Source: Fragum whitleyi (lineage: Eukaryota; Mollusca; Bivalvia; Cardiida; Cardiidae). From it: DNA of 64,000 nt. The stretch spans positions 51,283,622 through 51,347,621 of the forward strand of contig OX411558.1 of NCBI GenBank assembly GCA_948146395.1, given 5' to 3'. Both the position numbers and the translations under genes were made by a program. The notes under the pieces were generated by a model. That model ran no database searches. It saw nothing but the letters and a program-made list of their open reading frames with translations, and was not told the DNA's origin. Positions 23,101 to 36,100 of this stretch are shown here, piece after piece; the first letter of the stretch is position 1, and every line of letters begins with the position of its first letter.

Positions 23101-25673
23101 TCACAATACTTTTTGGTGAACTGGTAAAGGGCCAACCAAAGATCATTCATGTAAAATTTAATTGGTATCCATCAATCAGAATCTGAGAAAACTCATTTTT
23201 TTACCATATTTGGAAATTAGCCATACCCATAAAATCCGTGTTTTTCATTGGATCAAATTTCTTGGACAACTTTGAAAGACGGTCACCCAAGGATCATTCC
23301 TGTGAAGTTTGGTTGAAATTCATCCAGTAGTTTCTGACCGGACACACTGACGCACGTACGGACGGACGGACGCACGACGGACACAACGTCATGACAATAG
23401 CCCCAGTGGCTTTCGGCCCGTGGAGCTAAAAAAATGAATGAAAACTTTCATTCCCTTTCTTATGAAAGCATATTACTGTAACGAGATACAGGATATCAAT
23501 AACGTGACCATTCAGAAAAATCATGATAAGATAACGTTTCCAGGCTATTTTATCTCGTAAGGCAAAACTTTCTCGACAATACTTGCGTGATATCTTTACT
23601 TTTTCTACTATAATACCTACTACCGACACCCAAATAAAATCATTGTGAGCCTAAAAATGACATTCACTGTAAAAATACTTAGATTACGGCTTAAGGATTT
23701 ATTTTATTCTCATCCTCCGGATACGAGTTTTCCAGTACTTACATACAGGAAAAAAATATCCGCACGAGTTTTCTATTTATAGGAATCGGAATTTCTACCG
23801 TAATAACTTTACCTTGATGTCAGCATTGGGCGTTAAGGTCGCACTGGACAGCGGCCTTCCGACTCGTTAAAGCGGAAGTGGTTTTTCGATTTTTTATGGC
23901 TTTTTTGCGCGTTGTGTAAAAAGAGCGGTTTTAATAACATTCTGCTGATGGATATAGTGTAGAATAATGATGGTAAAATTTCCTAACTTACCTTCTTTTC
24001 AGCATTTGATATCAATTAAAAGACTTGATCATTGAATTAAACAAAGAAAATACGTTATAAGTGTCATTCAATTAGGAGAGTCATTATAAAATAACGAAAA
24101 CCTTTCTTTTTTTGCATGGAAAGGTATGCTGAAATTTTACCCAGTAAGGATAAACTATGTTTTTTTACATATCCAAAAATAAGAAAAAATATTGCGTAGT
24201 TTCTTCAAAAAATATACTTTGGCGCATTTTTTGTGGCATTTTCCCCTTAAAATTACAAAATATAGTGCATTTTTAACTTTTGAAGGCACTTCATGCAAAT
24301 GCAATTGGTCAAAGAGAAATTTCCTTGGCAACAACCATTGTGCACATGTATAAGGTCTAACAACATTCATTTTTCTAAAAAATATCCATTTGATATCATG
24401 AAAAATATCATTTGGGATGTTATCACACGGATAATTGTATAGTTATAAGATAAAACATAATAACTGGCTTATCTTTAACAGACGGTATCCGTTGCTATCG
24501 GACATATAACGGCGATCTCACCACTTCAAACGACTGTCGAACGTGCGGTATTTTGGCGAATAAATGTAAGTTAAAATTAATTTTATTGGGTAGACTGGTT
24601 ACTTTCAACATTTTTGTCCTTAATCAAAGTGCAAAGTGGTTGTAATTGCATATGGTTATACAACTATTTACAAAATCCGAAAACTATATTTACGCATGGT
24701 TACTATTTTCAAAATGTGGGTATGTTTTTTGTTTGTTTTTGTTAAATTTCATGTCTTTATGTCACCCTGAATTAAAAAAATCTTCACGTAAACCTTAACG
24801 TAGTCTAATGTATAGTAACATCGTAAAATTGACAAGGTAAATAATTTTGGCATGAAATTGAATGAGTGCGATGAGTAGGTTTTTGGGTAAAATGAAAGGG
24901 AGGTAATTTGATATCACTAATTTTGTTTAGGATGAACACAATTAGCAATTGTTATTACCTCCCTTTAATGAAATATGCATGCAACTTCTATAGCTTCATA
25001 GCTCTTTCACGACCAATTTGACGCTTATAATTTAGATTATAACAGTGAAATGACGTTTTTCCTTAGCTATTTTTATATTGAATGTTATTATTGGTATTAC
25101 TTATATTTGTTTATTCGAGAGCGTCTTTGAATGGTTTGAGTGAGTATTTGGAATAATTGAATTGAGAGTGAGTGATTTAGAATTGTTCTGATTAAGATTT
25201 ATGACAATTTAACTTACCATACTGATTCTTTTGATTTCGATTGTGTCGATAGCTTATGCGGATGGATTCCGCTCTCGAACACTCAAACCTATTTTTTCCT
25301 GCCCCTGTAAGCCGATTGACTGCAGCTGGCTAGAGACGGCGGGGCTCGAACCATGGACCTTCAGGTCACGAGTCGATTGCACGTGGTCAAGTCTTTTCGC
25401 ATTTAGCTGATTTAAGTAATCTAGAATGACCGTCCTACTTCTTCTGGAAAAAATCGCCTTTTTCCAAATTTGAATTTTACGGACCTATTCACACTAAACA
25501 TAGTTCTTATTCACGTGAATGATCACATTTATTTTCCAGATGTTTCGCTCCACCTATGCCTTCAAAGGTACTATCTACCTGGATTCGAGTTAAGAGGAGG
25601 GGCGGTATTCTATAGATGTCATTTTGACTTGTGTAATTATGGTCTACCACTTCCGACTCCGTCCACAAAATAA
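20174..25673 (+). CDS. Ly6/uPAR-like six-cysteine secreted protein, copy C (3 exons)
   Basis: Exons 20174-20237, 24482-24565 and 25540-25673 are again 64, 84 and 134 nt, with phase-1 introns of 4244 and 974 bp and good sites (GTAAG, TTAACAG, GTAAGT, TTTTCCAG). The 93-residue product has a signal peptide (MERLFCFLIL..), then cysteines at 26, 40, 43, 56, 76 and 81, starting Gly-Ile-Arg-Cys-Tyr and ending Asp-Leu-Cys-Asn at 79-82. A short Pro/Thr/Ser tail follows. Exon 3 is almost the same as in copy B (4 differences over about 100 nt by hand), while exon 2 differs at about 19 of 84. The stop TAA lies inside AATAAA (25669-25674). It is inferred to be a secreted three-finger-like peptide. A different disulphide-rich fold is possible because two to four canonical LU cysteines are missing. 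Confidence 0.85.
20306..20458. repeat. MITE, GTAGTGGACCCGTAAT family, in intron 1 of copy C
   Basis: It starts AAGGTAGTGGGTCCGTTAT and ends ACTGTTACGGGTCC. The internal hairpin is CCGAGGTTTACTAAGG and TTAGGAAAACTCGG. Confidence 0.7.
20592..21570 (+). mobile_element. Pearl/Helitron-like element, copy 2 (3' truncated)
   Basis: It opens AACAAGAGGACCATGACAG and contains about six units of roughly 145 bp like those of 1125-2066. It stops at a TA-rich run (21539-21563) without the ACGG block or the terminal hairpin. Confidence 0.65.
21571..22139. other. Intron 1 of copy C, nothing recognised
   Basis: AT-rich, with no exon or named repeat. Confidence 0.35.
22140..22755 (-). mobile_element. Pearl/Helitron-like element, reverse orientation
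   Basis: The right edge reads GGGCCTCTTGTTTTTTT, the complement of the AACAAGAGGCCC start. The body holds about three units of 150-180 bp with TCCGTCAAGTAT and CTTATGGAAATTTGATT. The 3' end is not clear. Confidence 0.5.
22763..23431 (+). mobile_element. Pearl/Helitron-like element, subfamily with GTGGAGCTAAAA end
   Basis: It starts ACTAGAAAGCCATGAAAGGC. It has three units of about 160-180 bp around TTTCATCCGATCACAATA, an ACGGACGG microsatellite near 23350-23380, and a 3' hairpin GCCCCAGTGGCTTTCGGCCC followed by GTGGAGCTAAAA. Confidence 0.7.
23432..24481. other. 3' part of intron 1 of copy C
   Basis: No repeat or exon recognised before the acceptor ATCTTTAACAG at 24481. Confidence 0.4.
25318..25392 (-). 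repeat. tRNA-like SINE fragment in intron 2 of copy C
   Basis: On the minus strand it contains GGTTCGAGCCCC (B box) and a weaker A-box region. The A box is decayed. Confidence 0.45.
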
Positions 25674-25894
25674 ATCACGTGAACAAATACTCTTTACTTC
25701 TTTCGACAACACCCTGAAAATAAATCACGTGATCAAATACTCTTTACCACTTCCGATTTCGATCACAAAATAAATCACGTGAACAAATACTCTTTACTTC
25801 TTTCGACAACACCCAGAAAATAAATCACGTGATCAAACACTCTTTACCAATTCCGATTTCGATCACAAAATAAATCACGAGAACAAATTTCGGC
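25645..25894 (+). repeat. 50-bp tail repeat at the 3' end of copy C
   Basis: Five units of exactly 50 bp, arranged as an alternating A-B-A-B-A series (100-bp higher-order period). The first unit begins inside the last coding codons. Each unit contains AAAATAAATCACG, so AATAAA recurs every 50 bp. Confidence 0.9.
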
Positions 25895-27915
25895 GATGAA
25901 ATCCGTATAACGCCGTTATACTACGATTAGTCCAGACACTTGCCGATGAACCATGAAGAGATACGCGACTGGCAGCTCGAGCCACACCGATCTACACAGA
26001 CGAACCACGATCTGGAACGATATCATCACGATGCACTGTGAAGCACCTAGAGTTCCGAGAACTGCATCAAACTGAATATTAAGTTTACAATTGTTCCATT
26101 TTGATCCTTATTAGCTAGTAAAGCGTCAGCTTTGGTCGCTGTAGTTAACATACAAAATTTTGAGAAAGTCTCAAAGTTCAAATAAGTGTAAACTGCCTCT
26201 GGTAGCTTAGCCACTTAATCAATGAATGCTTGCGCCATAAAAAGTAGTACTCCAGGACTAGTCCCGTAAGGTTGCATACCTATGTCTGCAGTTTCACCCC
26301 ATCATACTTTCAGCTGGTGTGGGCAAATTGGGCTTATGCTGAGCTCTGTGATCATTAGATATCCCTCGTACGTCGTTCGTCATCAACTCTCTTTCAAGTT
26401 TATATCATAGGGGCGACAATTCATGACTATTGGATAGTAATGTTTGTCGGGTCACTAAGATGAACCGTATGACTTAAAATTTGAAATATTTCATATGAAA
26501 ATACGAAAAAAAGATACTTGTTGACACTGTCTTTGTTACCATTCTAAGGGCCATACAATTAGTGCATTTATAGTGAAACTTTTTCAGTATGTTAGTCAAT
26601 GATAAAACCTTCTGAAAGAGCAAAGTTCATCTGAAAATACAATCGTAGGGACATGAAAATTTTGCTCACCAACGATGAACAAGGACCAGAATATTTTTTA
26701 TGTCAGAAAGGGGACTCAATTAGAAAATTAGAACATTTGAACAGAAAAAGGGAAAGAAAAATCGGGATTTATGAGAAATATTTCACACTCATGGTTGTAC
26801 AGTGTATTGGAATGTGGATTTCCAACAATGTCACCAAGAATGTCACATGTGTGCAAAGTAATGACTGTAGCTTGACCAGAATTTTCACTATGCATACTTT
26901 ATTGTAGGGTTACTTGGATGAACTATATTTAAATAAGAACTCATTCGAACGTATGCTTTTAACTCCTCGCTTTATTTTAACCCTGGTTTTGTATCATAAT
27001 ATTTTTTTAAAGGACAGATAACTAAAATATATATGCTTTGTAAGCTTTCAGTACTTTAATATTATAATGGTCTCATTTACATACATGGATACGCCGGGAC
27101 AAAAAAGCCGCCCACGATAGAAATGCCTCCAGATTCAACAGTTTGCACGTATCTCAGTTCAACCTTTGGGACAGTGGCAGCTTTACCCTTACCCTTAAAA
27201 TGCCGTCACAGGTTGCAATTTTAAATGGGACCATTTGTTGGCTTGGCAATTTGTCACTCTAAGACCAATATGATAGCTGAGTTATTGTTGTTGTTGTTCT
27301 GTATCTTTAGTACTATAAGAATAATAATCATATACCCAGCGATCGAAATCGGGACATAATCTTTGAAAGTATTGAAACTTGTTTTCGATCGGCATCCATC
27401 AGCGGCTGTCGCCCTAAAATCTTTATTCATCGTAGTACTAAGTAGCGGATACAGTTTTCAATACGTCCAGTTGAACTGCATTATTGCCTGAGTGTCTTTA
27501 CCTAAGCCGGTGCCCTCATTTCGATGTTCAAAACCTGACGCTTGTCCTTAGCTTACTGAGTTCCTGAACAAAATATGCGATACAGTATTACCTCCCATTA
27601 AATTTAGTCAATACTCGCACCCCACACACATTCAATCTCATTCCTTAATCATTCCAAAATCATTCACCTTGTCAATTTCATGATGTTTTTAACTGTACAG
27701 AGAATTACATGTTAGTGTCTTAAATATCAAAGTTATCTGGTTGAGGTTGGAAGAATTTATCATTGCAGCCGAGACCTAAAAACATCGATAATTTTAGAAA
27801 CCGAGATCCACATGTCATTCTATTTATCATGCAATCATTTGTCAGCGCTTAGTTATTATAAACCTCTATAAATTACAGGAATTCAGGTGAAAGTGTATGC
27901 TAATTGTTTCTTTAA
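25895..27915. other. Spacer between copies C and D, no gene seen
   Basis: It carries an 84-codon open frame at 26653-26907 without recognisable domains or splice signals, and short TTG repeats near 27280. It is not supported as a gene. Confidence 0.45.
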
Positions 27916-29273
27916 AACAAGAGTTGTCCGCGAACAACGTAGCTCGCCCAAACAGCTGCTTGTCACAAACAGCGCTTGACCGAAGACCGAAGTTCAAAGT
28001 GGTTTCTTTCAATGTTAAAGTCCATGATCTAATATATATCTGCTTGAGTAGTAATTAAGAAATATAAATTTTTTTTTTGTTTTAATTGCATGTATACGGT
28101 TAGTGTAAAGTGAAAGCCTACAAGCAGATGAGTCTACCAATGGAATTTCTTTGTATCAAACATGAAGTTTTTCTTTAAAAGTCCACAAAAGGTCAAGATC
28201 AAGGTCAAATTGTGAAGGACCTTGGTCTCTGTAGAAGCCTATCACCTAGTGAGTATGTGTATGAAGTAATAATGTCCCTGAGTAAGCATTTAGAAAATAT
28301 AAGCAAGGTTAAATTTTTGGTTAAAGTTTTTCAGTTTAAGTTTTTCCAAGTCCATAAAAGGTCAAGGTCAAGGTCAAATTGTCAAGGCCCTTGGTTTCTG
28401 GTGAAAGCCTTTCATCTGATGACTATGTATATGAAGTAATGAAGTCCCTAGGTTAAAGCATTCAGAAAATATAAGCAAAGTTAAAGTTTTTGGTAAAAGA
28501 ATTTCGGTTAAAGTATTTCTAAGTTCATAAAAGGTCAAGGTCAAATTATCAAGGAACTTGATCTCTCACAAAAGCCTATCACCTAATGAGTATGTATATG
28601 AAGTAATGATGTCCCTAGGTTAAAGTATTCAGAAAATAATAAGCAAAGTTTTTGGTTAAAGTTTTCAGTTAAAGTTTTTCTAAGTCCACAAATGGTAAAG
28701 GTCAAGGTCAAATTGTGAAGGACCTTGGTCTCTGGTGAAAGCCTATCACCTGGTGAGCATATATATGAAGCTATGATGTCCCTAGGTTAGAGCATTAAAA
28801 AAAATAAATGCAAGGTTAAAGTTTTTGGTTAAAGTTTTTTGGTTAAAGTTTATCTAAGTCCACAAAGGGTCAAGGTCAAGGTCAAATTGTCAAGGACCTT
28901 TATCTATGGTGCAAGCCTATCACCTAATGAGTGTGCATATGAAGTAATGATGTCTCTAGTTTAAAGCTTACAGAAAATATAAGCAAGGTTAAAGTTTTTT
29001 GGTTAAAGTTTTTGGTTAAAGTTTTTGGTTAAAGTTTTTTTGAAAGGGTCAAGGTCACAGTCTTAAGGTGATTTCGACATGGATGTTGGTCTCAAATGAA
29101 AGCCTATGCCCTAATGAGTGTTTCTGTAAAAAATAAAGCCTCTAGGATAAATATTGATAGAAATAAAAACTTTAACCTAATGCGGACGCCGACGCTGACG
29201 CCGACGATGACGCCGACATCCGAGGGTATGACAATAGCTCTTCCGAGACTTTCGTCCCGTGCGAGCTAAAAAG
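27916..29273 (+). mobile_element. Pearl/Helitron-like element with about seven 170-bp units
   Basis: It opens AACAAGAGTTGTCCGCG with GTAGCTCGCCC. It then repeats a unit of about 170-180 bp (AGTCCACAAAAGGTCAAGG, GGTCTCTGGTGAAAGCCTAT, GTTAAAGTTTTTGG). A GACGCCGACG-rich stretch follows and it ends CCCGTGCGAGCTAAAAA. The 5' GCTCGC and 3' GCGAGC are complementary. Confidence 0.75.
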
Positions 29274-29760
29274 ACTTACTGATATCATGTTATGTTATCA
29301 GACAGATGATAACAGGTCAATACAGGCTTCATTGCATGATAGTCTGTTTGCGACTGACGGGTGGAATATTTCCCCATGTTGCCACAATTAAACATGGTTT
29401 TATTTATCTGATAAGCCTCTTTGAAATATTACTCAATGCCGTGTGCCGAAAACTTAATCCTTTCCAGACGACAAGACTTGCACTGGTTCAATATTAAAAT
29501 GCTTAGGTCAAACTTTTGTATTTCTAGGAAGAAATAGTGTGAACAATGAAATAACTGCTTGTAGCAAGTACTTTCTTCATTGTTCATTATTCACAATATC
29601 TCCGATGTTTGTTTTCTTCTACAGAAACATAAAACCTGGATTTGTGTAGGAAAGGGTTCAAGTGGACGCTCAAGTTTTCTTCTTGTCGTCAGAGTCAACC
29701 TTTATCATGCTACTCAAGACAAATTCCTGATTTACACAAAACTGTGATAGACAGTTCAGA
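29274..29760. other. Spacer upstream of copy D
   Basis: No gene seen. A short inverted pair (ACTGCTTGTAGCAAGTACTT) is near 29550. Confidence 0.35.
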
Positions 29761-29797
29761 CTAAGAAAGTCATATCCTGACATGCAGTCTGATCTTG
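29761..29797. repeat. Dispersed near-palindrome upstream of copy D
   Basis: A diverged copy of the element at 2337-2368 (GCAGTCTGATCTTGG), about 400 bp before the start codon. Confidence 0.45.
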
Positions 29798-30100
29798 GCC
29801 TCTATAATTCTTGATTTCTCCATTTTTTATTCACAGATTTAATTAAGCCATACTGGTCAAAATGTAAAAAAATTGCAAGTTGTTTGTATTCAACCTGAAC
29901 AGAGCTACATATAGAGGGGGTATTTTGGATGTCAAATTTAAATGTGTCACTAGTTCCTGCTCAGGCCGTTTTTTGAGGGTACCGGGTACTCATTTGAATT
30001 GTCCCGACAAGACAATTCAAATGAGTACCAACAACATAGGGTTTCGTTTGGAAATGAAGAATTTAGACTGGAGTTAACCCCTCATATCTGTACATCTGCT

Positions 30101-30136
30101 GAACTTAAGCACGATAAGGGTTGAAAGCTACAAAAG
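30101..30136 (+). promoter_or_regulatory. Putative core promoter of copy D
   Basis: TTAAGCACGATAAG at 30105-30118, identical to the block before copy B, followed by TACAAAAG at 30129-30136, about 60 bp before the ATG. Confidence 0.5.
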
Positions 30137-30196
30137 AGGAATATTCTTTTAGCGTTTGGAATTTAGATTATTCTACAAAGAACCAACTTCACAATC

Positions 30197-33100
30197 ATGG
30201 ATATCCTCTTTTACTTCTTCATATTTGTTTATGTTTTCACGGCTTATTTTCAAGGAATAGGTAAGACTTTTTCTTCATTTGTCTAATGATATTTTCATTC
30301 AACTAAAACCATGTTCAAATCTGTCCTTTAAACAGGGTTTTATTTAATTACAAATGTGTCCATCAAAATTTGTGCATTCCGATTGGCTTGAAAATTGATT
30401 TCATTTCTCAATGAAATAACAATGGAGTATGCACCTATTTTGAAGGCCGCCACCATAGCGCAGTTGGTTAGGCATAAGACTTGGGTTCGATCCCCGGTGG
30501 CGGCAAATATCCTTTCCGACAATTGTCTCTCAGCAATGGGTAGATAATCGTAAACCTATGTGAGATAGCAGTCGGAGGCTAGGAAAGGGTGTAATGGTAG
30601 TACAGGTGAAAGAAATACCAGGAATCCAATGTTAGGTGCTCCGACCGCCGCGATATAACTGCGAAATTGTTGAAAGCGGCGTAAAACCCATTCAAACAAA
30701 CAAACAAAACCTATTTTGAAAGCTTTCGTACAAAGTACACTCATAAGAAATCTGTTTCCTTCAGTATAATTGTTTGTTTGAATGGGCTTTTACGCCGTTT
30801 TCAACATTTTTTCAGTTATATCGCAGCGGTTGGAGAACCTAACCTTGAATTCCTGGTATATCTCACTCTAGTACTACAATTATACCCTTTCCTAGCCTTC
30901 AGCTGCTATCCCACATAGGTCTACGACCCATTGGTAGGAGACAAATAGTCGGGAAGAATGAGTGCTGGCGTCTGGTCCTTCAGTATAAATTCTAACCTTT
31001 GCTTCATTATACCAAATCATAAGATATGCAGAGATTCAGATTGATTTCAAGGAGATATGAAACTAAAAACCAAATCACACTCGTGTTCGAACACGGTCTA
31101 TGAAATCAACAAAATGAAAAACACTTGTTTTTGTAGATCGTGCAGGTTCCCGTTGGATTATAATACTTTATTTCCTTGGTAGTCACAAAAAATTATTTTT
31201 CGCCTGTAAACTTTTATTGAATTAAGAGGACCATGATGGTCTGAGATCGCTCAGCTGAGACCCTTCGGCCCCTTGGACATCCATAAATGGGCAGATGTCA
31301 ACAAGAAGATAACTTCTTCTCAAGATCAATACCATGGGATGTTTTCAGCAAAGATAATGGTTGAACTGTTTCCTGCTTTGTTTCTTTGTATAAAAAGCGT
31401 ATGGGTCGGCACAACCCTTATTTGAATAATTGGGTCTATTATGAAAAGTCCCTGCCTTCTGGTTTCAGAGAGTTTTAAAGATTTCCCCTCTTGTGTCTTT
31501 TGTGTAAAATGGGATGAACCCATTCACAGTCCAAATATGATCCCAGGAACATTACATGAAAAACATTGGTAAAGTTCCACTAAATTATTTTACATATAAC
31601 ATATGAAAGATGTATGCCTTTTGGTTCCAGAGACGAAGATTTTCCGAGATTTCCCGATATATTTCTTTGTAAAACGGGATGCATCCATGCTGAGCCCAAA
31701 TCTGACTCAATGGGTTATGAAATGAAACAAATTGATAAAAGTCCACTAGATAATGTTGCATACCAAGTATAAAGGCTCGTTGCCTTCTGGTTTCATAGAA
31801 TATCAATAAATTAATATTATATAAAGTTGTGTCCGTGGTCTTAAGGTAGAGCGTCGACCCCTTGACCCAAAGGTCATGAGTTCAATTCCCGGGAGCGGCT
31901 ATCGATCTTGGTTCTTTCATTGGCCCACACATTCGGCGCGAGTACTGGTGAATTTTCTAGGAAGCAGAATCGAGAGGGATTAATCTAAGTTGTAAGATTT
32001 CGTTTCCCTATCGATGTTAAATAAATAAGTTTAAATCAATATTATCAAAAACTTTGCTCTTTGTTTCTATACTTAGTTCAAAAAGAAAGTTTAACTTTTT
32101 GGTTTTCCTTATTTTTTGTAAAGTTGAACGAACTCTTGCTTGTAAAATCGATTGCATGTTTATGATATGACCCTTTACGAACGAGGTATGAAATCCGATT
32201 TCGAAAAAAGTTGTGTATACTGTGGGCACTTGTTTAGCACATATGATGTTGAGATTGGCCCTCCCAGAACTTCTTTTCTGGCAAAGAGAAATTTGCTTAT
32301 ATGGTATTTCCTAGTTTGAATAGGAACTCGTTACCATTTCCATACAGAAGTTTGAGATTACGTACAAACCTCACACCTTCGCCAACGTTAGAAATCGCTA
32401 CGTTGATTGGTCAATAAGGTCAGATACACGGTGCAATAGCTTTATACAAAACTAGGTGATACGTAACAGAGGAAGCTCAAACTGATACATACGATTTCTA
32501 TTGGAGTTTGAGTGCAATCTAATTTATGGACAGTTTTCTTCGCACGGGGTTAATTTCGCCCACGGACGAAATTTGGACGTCAACCTACGTTGTTTACAAT
32601 TCTCTTTCAGATGTAAATTTATTTCCAGGGCACAGGCATTGAACTGAATGAGATTCAAAATAGTTATTCATCAACTGAGGCTACAAAAGCAAATCGTTCA
32701 AAATCAAAGATCCTTTACTAGCCTAAAGTCAATGAATGCATTGTGCCTTATTTTTTAAAGTACCGATGGTCAAAAGTACCCTGGTTTGTCAAGCAAAGTT
32801 TTGTGACGGTACATTGAGCGAGTTTCGAGATATTCGAATTTTAAAAGTGCACACTTTCTTTTGGAACTGAGTATATGTAAAATGGGATACACCAAAATTT
32901 TACCACAGGGCTTTGATATGAACAAATATGATAGAAGTCTACTAGATTATTGCTTTCCGCCTTCTCGTTTGAGAGAAAAATATTGTTTTCAAGATTTTGT
33001 ATTTTGCTCTCTGTTAAACAATATGCGCTCGGGTAGAGCCCAGATATGACCCCAGAGTGTTGATATGAACAAACATAATAAAGGTCCATTAGATGATGAA

Positions 33101-36100
33101 ACATTCTAAATATGATAGCTGTCTGCCTTCTGGTATCAGAAAAGAAGATTATTTGAAATGTTCACTCTTTCAGTTTCTATGTAAAAAGGGATACGATCTT
33201 GGGTCCCCAGAATCAATTTATAAACAAACTTTGTAAAGGTCCTCAAGATGGTGCTACATATCAAATATAAAAGCTGTCTGTCTTCCTTGTTTCAGAGAGG
33301 AAGTAATTTGAAGATTTTCGCTCTTTGATTTTTGTAAAAAGGGATGCAACCGGATGGAGCCCAAATACGACCTTAGGGTCTAGATATGAACAAACTTTGT
33401 AGAGGTCTCAAGATGGTGCTACATTCCAAATATGAAACCTGTCTGCATTCTGGTGTCAGAGAAGAAGATTTTTAAAGATTTATAAATATTTTCGTTCTTT
33501 GATTCTTTGTAAAAAGGGATGCGCGCGGGCGGAGCCCAAATATGACCAAAGGGTCTGAATATGAACAGACTAAGTAGATGTCCACTAGATGATTCTACAT
33601 TTCAAATATGAAACTTGTCTGCCTTCTGGTTTCAGAAGAGAAGATTTATAAAGATTTTCGTTTTGGATTCTATGTATTAAGGGATGTGCCCGGGCGGAGC
33701 CGAATTATGACCCCAGGCTTTTAATATGAAAAAAACTTGGAAGAGGTCCAAAGGTGATGCTTCATGCCAAATAAGAGTTGCTGTCTACCTTCTAGTGTCA
33801 GAAAAGAATATTTATGAGGATTTTTCTATTTTCACCCTTTTTGTTAAGAGTAAAGGGAGAGTTAAGGGTGGAATCATTTATTTAAACAACTTTGGTAGAG
33901 CTTGACCCAAGGAACATCCCAAGTGGATCAAGATTGGCCCACCGGTTTAGGAGAAGATGTTTAAAGAAATTTTGGACTACGAACGAATGACGACGGACAT
34001 TGGACGATCACAATATCTCACCTTGAGCTAAAAAGCAGTGCAACTCTCATGACATCTTTGGCATACCCCCATTTCAAAGATAATATCAAAGGACGGATTA
34101 ATTTAGTAAACCGGACTATAATTCAAAGAATTCCGTCAGGGGCTCTCGACATATATTTAGAGTCGATTAGTCAGGTATTTTCTTAAGTGGCATTAAGTCA
34201 GCAACCCTTTTGAAATATTTAAACAAGAGGGCCGTTGGCCCTGGGTCGCTCACCTGAGAAAAAAGCTTCATTACCTAGGTATGTCCATGCAACCACAGAA
34301 AAAAGAGATTTTCACTTATTCAATCAGATAACATTTGAAATAATTCCCCCCCCCCCCTGCTCCTCCCCTGGTCATTACTTATTTAAGCTTTTTTCATAGA
34401 AGGTCTGTGATCAGCAAATCTATGCCAGATATACAGGCTGAGTCTGAGACTTTTAAAGTTTTCTTTAATGAGTTGAATAATCCATGTCAAATATAAAGGC
34501 TGTAGGGATTCAAAATTCTCAACAAAGCACTCCCCCTCCCCCAAGATGCTCTGCACTTGGTGAATCTACAGTCATGATTTTAGCTAATTCAATTAATGTC
34601 AATATGCTGATCATCCATACCAATTTTCAAGTCTGTAGGACTCTTGGTTCATTAGAAGAAGTTTATAAGATTTCAAAAATGATCCAAAGTACTACCCCCT
34701 CCCAAAGACACTCAGCACCTGGTGACCCAACAGTTCTGATTTTAGCTATTTTTATTTATGTCCATATATTGATCACCCATAACAATTTTCAAGTCTGTAG
34801 GGTTCCTGATCCAGAAGAAGAATAAGGTTAAAGATTTCAAAATTGATCCAAAGTACTATCCCCTCCCCCCTAATGCTCCGCATCTGGCGACCCTACATTC
34901 ATGATTTTAGCTATTTTATTTTAGATCCATATGCTTATCATCCATGCAAATATTGAAGTCTATAGGGCTCCTGGTTCATTAGAAGATGAAGGTTAAAGTT
35001 ACAAAATTTTCACAAAAGTACTACCCCCTCCCCCCTGGTGCCCTGCACCTGGTGGCATTACAGTCATGATTTTAGCTATTTTTATTAAGGTCTATGAGCT
35101 GATCCTCCATGCCAATTTTCAAGTCTGTAGGGCTTGTGGTTCAGAAGAAGAAGAAGGTTAAAGATTACAAAATTTTCACAAAAGTACTACCCTCTCCCCC
35201 CTGATGCTCCGCACCTGGTGAATCTACAGTCATGATTTTAGCTATTTATATAAAGGTCCATATGCTAATCATCCATGCCAATTTTCAAGTCTGTAGGGCT
35301 CCTGGTTCCGAAGAAGAAGAAACTTAAAGATTACAAAATTTACCCAAAGTACTACCCCCTCCCCCCTGGTGCTCCGCACCTGGCAGCCCAACAGATATTA
35401 TTTTTGATATTTTTATTAAGGTCTATGAGCTGATCCTCCATGCCAAGTTTCAAGTCTGTAGGGCTTAAGGTTCAGAAGAAGAAGAAGGTTAAAGATTACA
35501 AAATTTTCACAAAAGTACTACCCTCTCCCCCCTGATGCTCCGCACCTGGTGAATCTACAGTCATGATTTTGGCTATTTATATAAAGGTCCATATGCTGAT
35601 CATCCATGCCAATTTTCAAGTCTGTAGGGCTCCTGGTTCCGAAGAAGAAGAAACTTAAAGATAACAAAATTTACCCAAAGTACTACCCCCTCCCCCCTGG
35701 TGCTCCGCACCTGGTGGCCCAAAAGTTATAATTTTAGCTATTTTTATTCAGGTCTATGAACTGATCATCCATGCCAAGTTTTAAGTCTGTAGGACTACTG
35801 GTTGAGAAGAAGAAGAATTTTTAAGATTTTCTTAAAATTTCACCTTTGTTGCCATAGCAACCAGAGTTTTTCATGGATTTCAATTCTTTTAGCTATTTTT
35901 GACGGGGAACCACCTAAGCAACATTTCTGTAAAATTTGGAGTTAATTGGCCCAGTAGTTTAGGAGGAGATGTCGTTTAAAGAAATTGTTGACGGACGCCG
36001 GACGACGGACGACGACCGACGCCGGACGAAAGGTGATCACAATAGCTCACATGAGCACTTCGTGCTCAGGTGAGCTAAAAAGAGTTTGTTCTACAAAAAA

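Noticed and set aside
25470..25673. 67-codon frame as a stand-alone small gene
   Set aside because: Only the part from 25540 is coding (exon 3 of copy C). The upstream part is intron before the acceptor.
26653..26907. 84-codon open frame between copies C and D
   Set aside because: No domain, no splice partner and no promoter context. The length is expected by chance in this DNA.
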